Source: Diprion similis
Lineage: Eukaryota > Arthropoda > Insecta > Hymenoptera > Diprionidae
NCBI RefSeq assembly: GCF_021155765.1
Contig: NC_060115.1
Coordinates: 4,216,001 to 4,280,000 of the forward strand
Reading direction: 5' to 3'
DNA: 64,000 bases
Shown: piece after piece, positions 13,072 to 25,688 of the stretch
Position numbering within the stretch: the stretch's first letter is position 1
Layout: every line of letters starts with the position of its first letter
The notes under the pieces: generated by a model
The model's input: the letters and a program-made list of their open reading frames with translations, nothing else
Databases searched by the model: none
What the model was told of the DNA's origin: nothing
Program-made: the position numbers and the translations under genes

Positions 13072-16000
13072 CTATTGACGGGACCTCGAGTTTCCCAGCT
13101 TTTTACTCATGTCTAAATATTTGATGACGTGTTGATAGACGACGTTGGGTGCGTCGACACCGTAGAGGAAATCAATGTGGTTGAACATCTCCAGAGACAC
13201 CTTGTGCTTCAATACAACGTTTGGAAGTTCACTGACTAATCGCTCCACGTCCTAAAACAATTTTCACCGATTTAAATCGTCAGGTTGACAAAATAGTAAT
13301 AAACTAAAATAAAAAAAATAAAATAAACGAATCACACGAATTTTGTTGTGTGTATTTTAAATTGTACGGTAAAGTCAATCTACCTTGTAATCCGCCAGTA
13401 GATCGTTTGATCCATAAAAAATGGCTATTGGAATCCGAACGTTCTGTAAATTGTACTCGGGTGGTTCAGCCTGATTATACTTTTGTTTGTTAATGAAGGA
13501 TACCGAATAGTCGAACTGGCGAAACTTTTCTGAAAAACCAAAGAAAAAGATTAAACGTTACTCTCTATTCCGTGCCAATTTATCTGCTTGAAGACACTCA
13601 CTAGAATTGTACAGCTGACCAAAGTGTACAAACTGCTTTGTCGAGGCTCCTGCTGGTACGTGGCCCAAAATGACTGGAATCATTGTCTGAAAGTAGATGA
13701 TAGAAATTTCAAAAATCAAACTACAATCTTGCGGCAATATGATTTCTCAAATTCTAAAGCGATCCTACCGAGTTCACTTGACTCATATCGTATCCAGTCG
13801 CCAGAAACAAAGTGTTACTGCAAACGACCTGCAGAATTGACTTGGCCTCGCATACGTCGCGTCCGATCTCCGTGAGGAATGTATTTGTTGGCAGAAAGCT
13901 GGTGATGCCAAACAGTCGTAGGAAGTACTGAAAAAAATATGAGGAACCACTCGTTTTTGACACATTCGAAAATGACTCATCAGTCTACGAAGACTCACGT
14001 AAAGCGGAGTGCTGATTCGGGCGAAAGGTCTCACTATTGGGCTTCGCATGTTACCAACGTAGGCGATTGGTGCAAAAGTAGCAGCGAAGGATATCTTGGA
14101 ATTGTACTCAGGCTTCTCTGACAGCATGACTAGGAGCTGACTGCCTCCCTGCGAGTGACCGATGTAGGAAAGGACGTCCTTCTTCGTCACTCCTAGAACG
14201 TGGTCTATAACTGCCGGCATATCGTACATGCCCATTTCATGCCATGAAAATTCCCAGAACTTGGAATCCGAGGGTGAGATTTTTTCGTGTGCTTTGGAGT
14301 ATGTGTTTCCACGGGAATTACCCAGCCACACGTCGTAGCCGAGGTCAGATAAAATGTAGCCTGAAAGTCCTCGATCCTTCAAACCCTGAGCTTTGATATC
14401 ACAGTTATATATAAGTTTGAACCGTTTAGTTACCCAGCGACTTTGATGGGCCCATGATTATCCAATCGGCAGAGCTTGACAAGATACCATGCTGAAGAAT
14501 CACCACCGGCTTTCCTGGACCTGGAGGGTGTTTAGGTCCTCCAGTGATACGGTGCACAGTCAGAATATATCCGTCCTCGGTTTTCACCTCATGGGTTTCT
14601 GAGTGGTAACCGTACTTCTCGATCAGCTCAGGCTGGACACGAATTTCATGACTTTATTACCGTGCATAGGAAATTTTTAATGTAAAGAAAAATCTCATTT
14701 TTACCGTTGACAGATGAACGTCGGGATGATCAATCATTCGTGAAAAATCTTCGATCTTGAAAGTGCGTGCTATCATGCTTGGCTTGATGCCCCAGGCGTT
14801 GAGAACTTTGTCCTGTAAAATTATTACACCATTAGTAGGACCTAATTCACTAGTCATTTTTAATCGGTGGAAGAAAATTTGAGCTGATCAAAGAAGAAGG
14901 ATACTCATGAGACTCACCGTTATTTCACGAATTCGCAAATCGTCGGCAATGTAGTCCAGCTTCCTGCCAAGGTAGTCGATTCCCCCGATTATTTTATCGT
15001 AGGTGTCTGTTTTGAAAAGATTTTAGATGAATCTAGAGAATTTTTATCTATTCAGATATGTATGTAATACTTTTGTTTATGAGGAACGCATACTTGTCAA
15101 ATAATTTCGACCCTTCTGGTACCATTTCTTCGCTGTTTGGACTCCGGGGATTTTATCGAACCAATTTGAAGTTTTTGACTGAAATGGTTGACATTCGATT
15201 ATTTTTATCCGTCTGGTTTGACGGTCAGGATTTTAGCACAATAATGAAAATTTACATTCTCCTCGGGCTTCTTGTCGTAACTTCGTGTTATTCCGAATAT
15301 TTTGATTGTGTTATTGAAATTTCCGAGGACGGAAATTTCCTCTTGTTCCGTTTGCTCCAAAACGTAATCCGCAACAGATCCTAAACGTTCCGTCTCCAAT
15401 TTCTCTGATCTATGGTGATATAAAATATTTCCATGATTATTCCGAAGAACGCTAATATTTATAATCTTACGAAATATACATACAATACAGTATTTCCGGT
15501 AATAGTCGTATTGCTTTCGCCCAGCCAAACATCGTAGTTTTGATCCACCAAGATGTACGCTAAAATCAATACACGATCGAATCTTAAACGTGGAAATTTA
15601 ATCTTCTCTAGAAATATGAAATAGAATTTAATCCGTAATACGAACCAACCGCTATCAGGGGTTGATTAACGGCACAGTGATCAGCATCACATAGAACCCC
15701 ATGCTGAATGTACATGGGTTGCTTTCCATTCTCAGGCGGGGATTTCGGCCCCCCAGGAATTCTATAGAGAAGAGTTTCTTCCCTGGTACCGTTGGCTGAT
15801 CCCACAGAAGTTTGAAAAGTGTGTTTTTCGATTTTATACTCGGGCAGAATGTCCAGATGAATCTGAGGAATGCCAAAACGAGGTGATTTTGAAAATGACG
15901 ATGAGTATTTTAAAAGTGATGTCAGCCAGTGGTTACTGGCCGGTTATTGGTCAGCCAAAACAATATTAGCGTACACATTATCGTCGATTCGTAATTTGAC

Positions 16001-16468
16001 CCAACGATCGGTACGCGAATCCAGTTACCGTCGAGTAATCGCCGTCGAATTATCGGCGACAAGATTTCTGTTACTGGTTCAGACGCCTGACTGGTAAGTT
16101 TATTGATTGGAAATAGAATGGCGCGGTTCGTCAAGTAAATACTCGCAAGATAAGTTGTACGTTATACCGATAGCATAAGAGAAGAATTTTAATTGTCACT
16201 AATAGCTTACACAAATGATAAATAAACAACATAAATGAATTACAGTGGTAGACATAATTACCCGATTCGCTTTTGGGGTTTCAAAGTAATTCTCAGCTTC
16301 GATAAGGCTCCATGCCGTGATATTTCCGACAAGTAAAATTGCGACCAAGGCAAGCACCAAAATAACGGAAACCATTATTTTGCGCTTCCTGCTCGAAGCA
16401 GTTGTCACTTTTAACTGCTTCTTAAAAGCGTTAAGCACTTGTTTGTGCTTTGAATTGAACTGTGGCAT
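13072..16468 (-). CDS. Lipase A: membrane-anchored acid lipase
   Basis: Alpha/beta-hydrolase of the acid lipase (lipase-3/lysosomal acid lipase) family, predicted to hydrolyse triacylglycerols or sterol esters. Exons: 16262-16468, 15094-15178, 14918-15006, 14705-14812, 14434-14632, 13999-14360, 13769-13927, 13602-13686, 13384-13529, 13072-13251 (539 aa). The first ATG in the open exon is at 16468. Triad: Ser299 in GHSQG, Asp474 in YGSNDLL, His505 in FNHIDF; the oxyanion region reads QHGILSSSADW. Residues 1-30 are Lys/Arg-rich, and residues 31-52 form a hydrophobic helix with no cleavage-like site, so a type II membrane anchor is likely instead of a signal peptide. A linker of about 110 residues then leads to the catalytic domain, longer than in its siblings. 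Intron 1 contains a diverged lipase segment. The body is secure; the link to exon 1 is inferred from phase and the lack of another start. Confidence 0.85.
15205..15862 (-). pseudogene. Diverged lipase segment lacking the catalytic serine, in lipase A intron 1
   Basis: Three pieces align with consecutive acid-lipase exons. 15646-15862 covers the N-terminal strand region (RIPGGPKSPP, then IQHGVL). A piece ending at 15559 reads YILVDQNYDVWLGESN. 15205-15409 reads DYVLEQTEQEEISVLGNFNN, then SYDKKPEE. The first junction keeps the family's phase-1 join before the YIL..YDVWLG exon. The nucleophile elbow GHSQG is replaced by GNFNN, and the conserved DGY and SSADW motifs are lost. No 3' lipase exons (Asp, His) follow before lipase A exon 2, and a stop closes the last piece. 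Most likely it is the remnant of a tandem copy. A short expressed non-enzymatic product cannot be excluded, because these pieces are open. Confidence 0.7.
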
Positions 16469-16577
16469 CGATATGCGTTTGATATCCAATTGCGAAACGA
16501 ATATAATCTGACCTCTTGAACCGAACGGTTATAACACGATAGATGCGACGAGTGTGACATGAAGACTTTACGATTTC

Positions 16578-16597
16578 CTATATATATATATATATGT
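16578..16597. repeat. TA microsatellite
   Basis: Run of about eight to nine TA units roughly 110 bp upstream of the lipase A start codon. Confidence 0.9.
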
Positions 16598-18194
16598 CAT
16601 CTATTATATATATGCGCGTTCCCGCGTCATGGGAGTAGGTACTTGTATGATTCAGATGATGCGTTTCCCGTTGAAATAAACAAAGGTCATTTCACAACGG
16701 TATGGAAATAGTGACAGGGATGAGGCAAAAAACGTTATCAACTAGTCGTTTGTACCCTTTATTACCAAGATCATGGGAATTTCTGAGATGATCGATTAAT
16801 CAATCGTTTCGGAATTCGACAGCGAACGTGTTACGTACTGATGTCCGAGAAAAGCAGAAAGCGTTGTGAACAACCCTTAAACGTTTGCGGTCTCACGCTT
16901 TCGCGATAAGAAATGATCTGTAGGACAATCGTGATTCATATAATGTATCATCACTCAGTCCTGCGGTCATCACTTATTCATGTTGGTTAATTTTATAAGA
17001 GCAGTGAATGTGACTTTTCCGAGTTTCGTCAGCATCTGAGATGTCGACATATTGAATACGTATTTATACATCCTCGTCGTTTTCATTAAACTCAATGAAT
17101 TCGGCTATTTAGAGTAAGCGAACGTAGAACTACGGCCGTTAAACAGTTTGGCGAAAAAAGTCAAGGATCAGGGCCACACTTATCTTTATTTGATAAAATA
17201 TGTTGTTGGCAAAGTTGGAATTTATTTTCTAAATGAATGAACAACTCAATCTTGCTTAATTTGAAAACTATATACACGATGACTTCTGGGATGTGTCGAC
17301 GAAAATATTATGAATAGATCAAATTTTTTGCGCATGATGCAATTTGCGTCGTATTTCAGCCAACGTGATGCGATTCTTCCGATCGATTGTCGATCATTAA
17401 TTAACGATTTGTGATTATGACGGTGATCATATTACATCGATAAGCCTGCTGGTACGTTCTGATATTCGATAATTCTGATAAGTGAAAAAATAACAAGATA
17501 AGTCTTGCACAGATCATTAACTTGGTATTTCAATCGGATTTTTCGATCCTGCGTTTACAATATTGAGAAAGGGGAAACGCCCGCTTAGCGCTCGAGAAAT
17601 GGGGAGACTTACGGTAAATCAATTACAAGAACATAACGAATGGTTTTCAATCTCTAGATTGAAAAGAAAGATTTTTTTCTTACGATCCTAATCTCGAGTG
17701 CCTCATAATACCACTGGCGCTAGAGATTACTTGCCGCCCAATGTTCTTACAAACAAACAAAAATACTGCGGAGATTTGTGATTCATATGAGTACATATAA
17801 TATGAACGTTAAAAGCATGGATTTTTTTAAATTTTAGTAAGATCTAATATTGCGAATGCTGAAAGTAAAGTTTCCATATATCTGTCAAAAACAGACCGCT
17901 GATATTTTTTCTCTAATAAGTTATTGGAAGAAAAAATCCCGACTAAATACCATAGGTGCATGTATCTTGGCATAATATTAGAAATGTGAATTTGTTACAT
18001 AATGAATTTCATTGTAAAGTCCCACATGAGAACATGGCATTGTGGAAGACGTTGGGTATACTCAAAATTCTTACGCACGTCCAACTGATTCACATGCAGA
18101 ATCACTCTGAGCTGATTTCCGCAATTAATTGGTCAATTTTTAAACGAACGACAAAAACGCAAAAAAATCAATTTTCAAGCCGGTTGGCGATACA

Positions 18195-18200
18195 TTTATT
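18195..18200 (-). terminator. Poly(A) signal of lipase B
   Basis: AATAAA on the minus strand, 31 bp beyond the lipase B stop codon. Confidence 0.45.
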
Positions 18201-18230
18201 GAAACAAATCACATGATTCTTTCATTACAA

Positions 18231-20039
18231 TTAATCGCGGTAGTTTGCTTCTATCGTAGCAATGATGGGATCGTAGACGAGTTCCTTGGCATTGATACCC
18301 CAGAGGTAATCGAGGTGATTCCATTTTCCATCGAGCACTCGGTACAACTCAGCTGGGTTTCCAAGCTCGGAGTACAACTGTTGAACATCCTATAAAAATA
18401 ACAAAATAAAGTTACTCGTGGAATTGGTATTTTCGTCAAATTACTCAGAGGACTATCCCCCGACTGGAAAAAATATGTATATATATATCAAAGGAGAATT
18501 GACAACTCATCGATATGAGACCATGCAAGAACTTTCGCAACAGCAGGACTTGGGGAAAATGTTGAAGCGCCTTAGTTGACTTACTGTTACAGCAGACATC
18601 CAGTCATTGTCACTGTACAGCAAGTGAACAGGAGCAGTAATCAAGCTGAGGTCGTAGTCCGGTGCACGGAACGATCCATAGTTCCACAAATTCGAGATCC
18701 AACCCTGACTGTAATATCTGAACTTGCCAGATCGAACTTCTTGACCGTAGTGAACGATTTGACGAGATGAAGCTCCAGCTGGGGTATGCCCAAGGATAGT
18801 TGGCAGCATAGTCTGTTGATCGTAAATGACTCGAATTGTAATTAAAGAGAATCGAGAAACAGATGTAACTTGAATTTCGCTGGTTTTTAATTAGAGACGG
18901 GCAAACTCACAGCGTTCAACTGAGCTTTGTTGAACCCAGCCAACATGAACAGGATGTTATTGCAAAGGACTTGTGTCAGAGCATCGTCGTTGCAGAAGGT
19001 AGATCCAACTTGACTGAGGAAATCGCTGGTGGGCAAGAACTCGTGAACACCAATGAGCTTGAAGAGGGACTGAAAAAAGTTTTTCATATAAAAATTAAGT
19101 GATTCGTGTCACATTGATGAACGTGAAGCTGTAATTGGAAAATATCATTTACCGTCAAACTAGTTACGAAAGTGGCGGCTAATTGCAACATCGGACTCTT
19201 CAGATTTGACATATAAGCAACGGGCGCCAGAGAGAACATGGCTTTGATCTTGTCATTGTAGTCGGTCCTCTCAGAGGCCATTACGTAAAACGAAGTTGTG
19301 CCTTGACTGTGACCCATGTATATCAGTTTCTCCTGGCCCGTATTTTCAAGAGCGTAGTCAATCATGGCGGGGAGGTCGTAGTAGCCAATTTCATGCCAGT
19401 CAAAGTACCAGAAGTCTTTGCCAGTAAAATCTGTCAAGGTGGTGTGATTCTTCGAGTATGTATTTCCTCTTGCATTGCCCATCCAGACGTCGTATCCAGC
19501 ATCGGCTAAGATGTAACCTGAAGAAAACAGGGGAGATGTTGTTCAGCGAACCTACATGTTTTAATATGTATCGAAAGTTTGTTATTAGATCGGTCGGCAA
19601 CTTACCCAAACCCTTTCCAGGTCCCATGATCACCCAGTCAGCAGAGCTAGACAGCAGTCCGTGCATGACAAACACAACAGGTTTGTCATCGGATGCTGCA
19701 CTCGTAGGACTTGCAGGGATACGGTGCATTTGGAGTATGTAACCATCGTCGGTCGTCACGTAGTGGGTCTCGACGGTGTACCCATTTTTGGCAATTAATA
19801 CGGGCTTTGGAAAACAGAAGAACCAGTCAAGGTACAACACAAAATCCGAACTCTCGGCGATCATGAGATGGGCAAAAATCCATTGGTCATGTCATACTTA
19901 CGACAGTTGCAGTCGCGTCGCTATCGGCACTGTCCAAAATCTCCTCCACTTCTTCTTCAGTCCACACCTTCTCCTCGGCATCGTCGTCTGCAATTGCAGA
20001 GCCGACTAAAGCCACGACCAGAATGAACAGTAACTTCAT
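18231..20039 (-). CDS. Lipase B: secreted acid lipase (lipase-3-like)
   Basis: Acid lipase with six exons: 19902-20039, 19606-19804, 19153-19517, 18911-19069, 18585-18812, 18231-18389 (415 aa). The N-terminus MKLLFILVVALVGSAIA is a clear signal peptide, followed by an acidic propeptide-like stretch to about residue 46. Core motifs: DDGYILQMHRIP, HGLLSSSADW, YDVWMGNARGN, GHSQG with nucleophile Ser183, Asp357 in YSDNDWM and His388 in WNHLDY. The C-terminal exon is ordinary for the family. A TATA-like box lies about 50 bp upstream of the ATG, and an AATAAA lies about 30 bp beyond the stop. It probably acts extracellularly (gut or digestive) or in lysosomes. Its closest relatives here are D and E, which share exactly its exon structure. 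Start and end are both well supported. Confidence 0.95.
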
Positions 20040-20085
20040 GTCTGCTGTCAATGACTCTGAATGCGAACCTCGATCTCGGCTGGCC

Positions 20086-20092
20086 TAATATA
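20086..20092 (-). promoter_or_regulatory. TATA-like box of lipase B
   Basis: TATATTA on the minus strand, 47-53 bp upstream of the lipase B ATG. Lipases C, D and E have A/T boxes at similar distances (about 41-54 bp), which supports a real core promoter with a very short 5' leader. Confidence 0.5.
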
Positions 20093-20369
20093 CTGATTCT
20101 CCACGATCAACTATTGCGATAAAAGATTTTTTCATTCAATATCGTTATCCTGTATTTGTTTAATCTTAGATTCACAATCCATCATCTTTCAGCAATAACT
20201 CCATTGACAACAATCAACAAGAAATTATCAAGTTTATACTGAATTTAGATTTTGTCAGAATATAACTTGTCGTTTAACCATCACGCGATAATTATTTTCT
20301 ACCTATATGGCTGATATTTCGCATACTCAAAGTAATCGCTATCAATCAATCTGATCATTACTGTTCAAG

Positions 20370-20790
20370 AAGTACAAGCTTCATAATAGGGGAGATCGCA
20401 CATATTAATCAGAAGTATAAAGATTGCAAAGGACAGAAAGTTAATTATAATACTTCTACAACAAAAGTCTTTTTTCATGAGAGGAAAACGTTGTTTTAAG
20501 CTATTCATTGCATTGAAATAAAGCAATCTTATAGAGTCTAGGTTATAAAAATTTATGATAGTGTCTAGTTTATCAGAATCCTATCCGATCAGGTGATCTA
20601 AGTAGTAATTCCGAAAATGGGTATAAACTGGCCATTCAAATAAAAAATGTATCGCTTCGTTTTGCCCCAAGCTGCAAAGTCTGCATGACATGTCGGTGAA
20701 ATTTATATGTCATTCCATTGGAGCAGAAACGGATATTAAACTCAGAAGTTAAGCAGAGTTGTGTGAAAAAATTGAGCAAACGGAAGTGTA
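20370..20790 (-). mobile_element. Non-LTR retrotransposon relic (C-terminal end of reverse-transcriptase ORF)
   Basis: Minus-strand translation around 20600-20695 gives SCRLCSLGQNEAIHFLFEW, then VYTHFRNYYL. This matches the C-x2-C-x(n)-H-x-LF-x-CP-Y pattern that follows the RT domain in many arthropod LINEs. Upstream, in another frame, TSEFNIRFCSNGMTYKF fits the preceding segment. One frameshift and an in-frame TAG (near 20590) break it. After the stop the same frame continues with a Leu/Phe-rich tail. A short, dead 3' fragment. Confidence 0.6.
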
Positions 20791-22025
20791 TAAAATAAAA
20801 AATATATGACTCATAAATCTCCTCTAAGCTTCTTACAGTTTTCTAACACAAAGAAGAGGATTAGCGTTTTAGAATACCTTGGAACTTCAAGTAGCGATGA
20901 TACTTTTCCAATTCCTCAGACGAATTTTTGATTCAAGTTTCGGTGTTCAAGGATTCCCATAAATGTACCATATTGATTTCTTCAAGTCAATTATTGAATT
21001 GACCAACCCAATTGTATTTCTCCTCAAATTTTGAATATGTAAAAATGTATAATTGCCTCATAAAGCATAACTGGTAGTCTGATTTGGTCCATTTCTAAGT
21101 CTCTTGTTATCCACTTCCAAGCTGATTGATAAACTTTGCACGAAATTTTATTCAATTCCAGTTCAAGGCGGAGAGCTGAGTTTGGAGTACAGTCTGAAAG
21201 TGGTAGTAAATGGTCTCCGGGTCATAGATGCATAACTGTAATACTAATAAGACAGTTTCGAACGATAGTTCTCGTGACAATGGTTAAAAATTTTACCCGC
21301 ATCAAATCAATTGGAAGTCGCTCTGCCTAGAAATCACCTTTTGTAAAGTATATTTTGAGGATCTTGGTCTATTGAATATTGAATATCTGGACGAATACAT
21401 CATTTTATTTTAGTAAGGGTCATACACGATATCTGGATACTGCTTTTAACAAAGGAATGACTGAAAACAAGTTGGATGCTGCATTTAAGTTATGACTGCT
21501 GTGTCATATTTAAGTTGTGGCAAAAGCCAGACAATATTAAAGAGTCTGCAGTCAAAAATCTATATCTATATATTCAACGACATATGTATATAATACATTT
21601 TTCACTACCACGAGACTAGACAGAATTACAGCAATGAGAAATTTCTCTAATATATAATAATAATTCTATCTGAGTTGAAATGATTGTTCACGACAATATT
21701 TTTTCACGTTAAAAATAAAGGAAACAGAAATAGAAAAATAATCGATTGAAATTCTAAACGTAATTTGATCAACACAGATTCGCTTATCGATAGGCGTAAA
21801 TTAAATAAGTAAGGCTCGTTGATTGTTCACAACGCCAAATTGTCGTGACTTTAAATTAGTTGAGAAAATTCTTTGTATTTGTTATTGACTAGAAACTGAA
21901 TTTATTCAAGTGGTATGATGGTCATCAGACAGTAACTGCGTCACTTGGACAAATTCTCGTAGTGCATACAAATATTGTTTTATAGTTAGTATTTGAACAT
22001 TTTTAGGTGCAAGATTTTCAATTAT
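20791..22025. other. Intergenic region between lipase B promoter and lipase C 3' end
   Basis: AT-rich DNA with no supported gene. Parts (for example 21130-21330) may be older pieces of the LINE relic next to it, but no motif is clear enough to call. Confidence 0.4.
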
Positions 22026-24802
22026 TCATGTAGAAAATTCTTCTAGCACTGTATAGAGACGCTCGTAAACCAATTCCGGAGCGTGCATTCCCCACAGGAA
22101 GTCATAATGATTGAAAGTATCCATGGGCACTATGTAAGACAGTATTAAGTTTCGGAGCTTCGATGCCAGAAGGCTGACATCCTGAAAATTAGAAAGAGCG
22201 ACATTGAGCAATTCGTTATGCAATCAAACATTCTTTCCAAAATTTTTGACTCGATAAAAATAGCTGAAACATACGATCATACGATCGAGGTTGCAATTAT
22301 ATCTATACGAGTAGGTATACACATATGAGCGTATATATACGAAGATGGTATCACGCAGGTGTAGATGATTTGATACAATTGAGATTGGTTTAATAACAAT
22401 ATTTGCGTGATTAAATAAAGTCAACACAAGATTGCAAAGAAACAGTTTTTCGCTAATTGGTTATCGATGTATTGATGAATCTCTAACAGTTAGGTGGTGA
22501 TTCGAACAGGAAGTCGTAACTTACATACTTGAGTGGTTCTTTGTTCTCTATCAAAGATTATTCAACCTGCTGTTACTCTAATAAATACTGTAAATAACGT
22601 GAAGCGTTTTTCTAGCCGAGAATTATTTGTACCTTTGGTGTAGCGAGCCAGTCATTTTTACTGCTGAAAACTGCAACTGGAGTTGTAATTTTTTCCAAAG
22701 GATATTCTGGTGGTACACTGACGTTGTAAGCACGTAAATTTTTTTCAGCGTTGTCGAAATCAAATTTTCGGAAACGTCCTGTAACCCAAGAAAGTTATCA
22801 TATAATGTCGAGGTTGCAGTTGGTGGTTAAAATTTTTCTGTTCTCAAATTACACGGTTACTGTTTTGTATGGAGAATTCCATGGGAACCCGACAAAAACT
22901 TTTATGATATTGTCACAACTCTCAAAGGCAATCATTTCTAATATTCTCAAAACACCGACAAAAACTGCATCTTCTATTCCAATCATTTTAAGACCGTGCC
23001 CATAATGAGCCAATATTAGCTTCTGTTTTTTTTTCAGTACTATTAATTTTTTTAACTAACTAAGATATTCTTCAAACGGTCTGAAATAAAAGTTTTGAGA
23101 ATTTTTCAGGAATTTTCATAACGTTTGAACAATATTTTACTTAATCGAAAGAATCCGAAGTGCTAGAAAAAAAAAACAGAAGAAAAAAACGGCCCATCAA
23201 GGACCCGGTCTTAAGATGTTCGAAATGTAAAATCCAGCTTTTGACAATTTGAAAAATGGTCCATTTTCAAAATCACTTAATATGTCTATAAGAAAAATTA
23301 ACCTGTTAAATCGTTAAATTAAATTTAGGGCACTGTTTCAGAATTGGGACAATTGCATAACAAGTTCTGAACAAAATCAAAAATGGCGAGGGTCAGTCGT
23401 TGGTCGAATTTGCATGAAATTTCCCATGTACAAGTATATTTTACAAAGAAACTTATATGCTTCAGCCTCACCCTGCTCCATAGTCCCTTGCCCGAAGTGT
23501 ATGAACTGCTTCCAGGACGCGCCGGCTGGTATATGGCCAACAATTACAGGTAGATTCGCCTGCGCATAGCACGATTATTGCACAATATTTATTTGAACAA
23601 TTTAATTAACATAGTGCAAGAAATTCCCGTCTTTACTTACAGAGTCCAGTTCATCGGGACTGAAACCAGCAATGAGGAAGAGAACAGTACTGCACAAGAA
23701 CTGGGTGAAAGACGAATCCCTGCAGATGAAGGTCGAAACGATGTTTGCCCACGTTGATCTTGGCGTATACTCCGGATATCCAAAGTTCTCTCCAACCCAC
23801 TAGAATTCATTTGAAAAAATTAAGAATGTGTTCACCGTTTCACTTCCGAATCGGACGCGAATAACGTACCACTCCAATTGGTGTCAGTACAGCAAGTTGC
23901 GTAACTGGCCCTCGTAGATTGCTAGTATAAGCTGCGGGTGCCAGAGCAGCCATTAAGATGATCTTCTCGTTGTACGAGGGACGCTCCGAAGCCATGACCC
24001 AGAACTGTGTCGTCCCTTGAGAGTGGCCAACGTAGAAGATTTTCGAAAGCAACGTCTGAGCAAGGATGTAATCCACCGTTGCTGGGAGGTCGAAGACCCC
24101 AAGCTCGTGCCAGCTGAAAAGAAATGGATTTTCAAAATACACGTCGACTTTTCAATATGCGACAAGCAACCAACCTAAAGTTCCAGAACAATCTGTCCTC
24201 CGGTGAAAGAACGGTATGATTTCTCGAGTAAAGGTTTCCACGACTGTTTCCAAGCCATACGTCGTATCCTCGATCAGCGAGCAAGTAAGCTGACACATGA
24301 AAATACTTTTTTAGGCGACGGTCTTCATGGCGTTCAACATCCCCTTGGTTCTTCGTCGGAACCACAAGGCGAAAGTCTTCTAATTCATCTCCAATTCAAT
24401 CAACCAACTCACCCAAGGACCGTTGAGGACCCATTATGACCCAGTCCGCTGAACTGCCAGCTAATCCATGTTGCAGGAGAACAGCACCTCTCCACGCTGC
24501 CTTATATTCGCCCTTCGAAACGCATCCGGGGATCCTGTGCATGGCCAGGATGTATCCATCCTCGGTAACGGTATGGTGAATTTCAATCGGATAACCATAT
24601 TTCATTATCAACTCTGGCTGTAAGAGAATAATGTCGTAAGATGTGCACCGATGCATGCAGTGTTAATCGTTTACGTTCTTACCGTCCCCAGATCGATGTC
24701 GACATTTTTCTTGGCCCTAATCCTGATGGATTCGACACGGGAAGGTCCCAGGATAACCACGACGACTGTAATTAGGAGTAAAAATTCACGTGCCCCGACC
24801 AT
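22026..24802 (-). CDS. Lipase C: secreted acid lipase
   Basis: Acid lipase in eight exons: 24683-24802, 24413-24617, 24175-24289, 23870-24113, 23641-23799, 23472-23559, 22633-22778, 22026-22181 (410 aa). I chose the ATG at 24802 ([10 protein letters not shown]) over the upstream in-frame ATG at 24826. It opens directly onto a hydrophobic signal peptide, and a TATA box at 24843-24853 would place transcription start downstream of the first ATG. Motifs: [26 protein letters not shown] (Ser178), Asp353 in SSKNDWL, His384 in FNHYDF. An extra intron splits the Trp-Asn-Phe-Ser/Trp-His-Glu region, as in F, G and H and unlike A, B, D and E. Introns of about 450 and 690 bp near the 3' end hold nothing recognisable. 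Confidence 0.93.
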
Positions 24803-24842
24803 CTTCAGTGGCAGAATAGCTGTCATTCTCTAGGTAGAACAC

Positions 24843-24853
24843 TTTATATATAA
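24843..24853 (-). promoter_or_regulatory. TATA box of lipase C
   Basis: TTATATATAAA on the minus strand, about 41 bp upstream of the chosen ATG (24802) but only 17 bp upstream of the alternative ATG (24826). It is the main argument for the downstream start. Confidence 0.5.
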
Positions 24854-25688
24854 CTAGACACTTTCGTAACGTACAATGGTAATGATACCCAGTTAAACGT
24901 CGAGTCGGTTTACCTACATGGTGGCACACACACCATTACTTGCGAATCGTGATTATCAGCATCCGTGCCACCGTTTAACTACTAGAAACACATCTTTCTC
25001 AACACCTTCACACGCCTCTACCGTGACAACGGATGATACGATGTCTACTGGCAGGATAGTGATGCGAGTACCCAGGTTTTCACCAGGTATCCCAATACTC
25101 ACGATCCAGGTTTTGACATCCTCTTACTTTTACCTGCCAGCTACACCTGTTACGCATGTACATTATACATCGGAAGACGAAAGTCCTTGTGCTGGTGGTA
25201 GTACACTATTTGTGTGTTACATAATCACTCACGTAATTTCGTGAAAAATTGAACTTCGATTCGGTTACGTTGGCGTTCACGCAACTTTCTACCTTAAAAC
25301 GGGGTCAGCACAGCGCGAGGAAGGTCACTGAATACGTTCGCATATGTACAATACTCGGTTATGCCGTATTGAAATCATCGACTGTAAAACTTGAAGAGTA
25401 AAATTTAACGAGGATTACGATTTTTGGGTATCAATTGTCTAGACATTGTATTGTTCATTCGTTTATTGCAATAACAAACAAAAAAAAATTCAATCGATAT
25501 ATGATGAAGGAAAACGTACAGTGCATTTCAACGTGTATTTTGAGAAGTTTTTTTTCTCATACTCACTCGGAGTACATGAGATTCGCTTATTGAATAGAAA
25601 ATATACTATAGATAGTAACTAGAATCTTATAATTACCTTAATCTTTATTTTTCACGACGGTAGTCGTAGTCGATGATTTTATTATCAC
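24854..25688. other. Intergenic region between lipase C promoter and lipase D
   Basis: About 0.8 kb with no supported coding sequence. The plus-strand open frame at 24918-25244 is low-complexity (Thr/His-rich) and has no family resemblance. Confidence 0.45.

Larger units (their letters stand above)
16469..18230. other. Intergenic region between lipase A and lipase B
   Basis: Region upstream of lipase A and downstream of lipase B. It holds a TA microsatellite at about 16578-16597. No lipase relic, RNA gene or other coding sequence was recognised. Confidence 0.5.
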
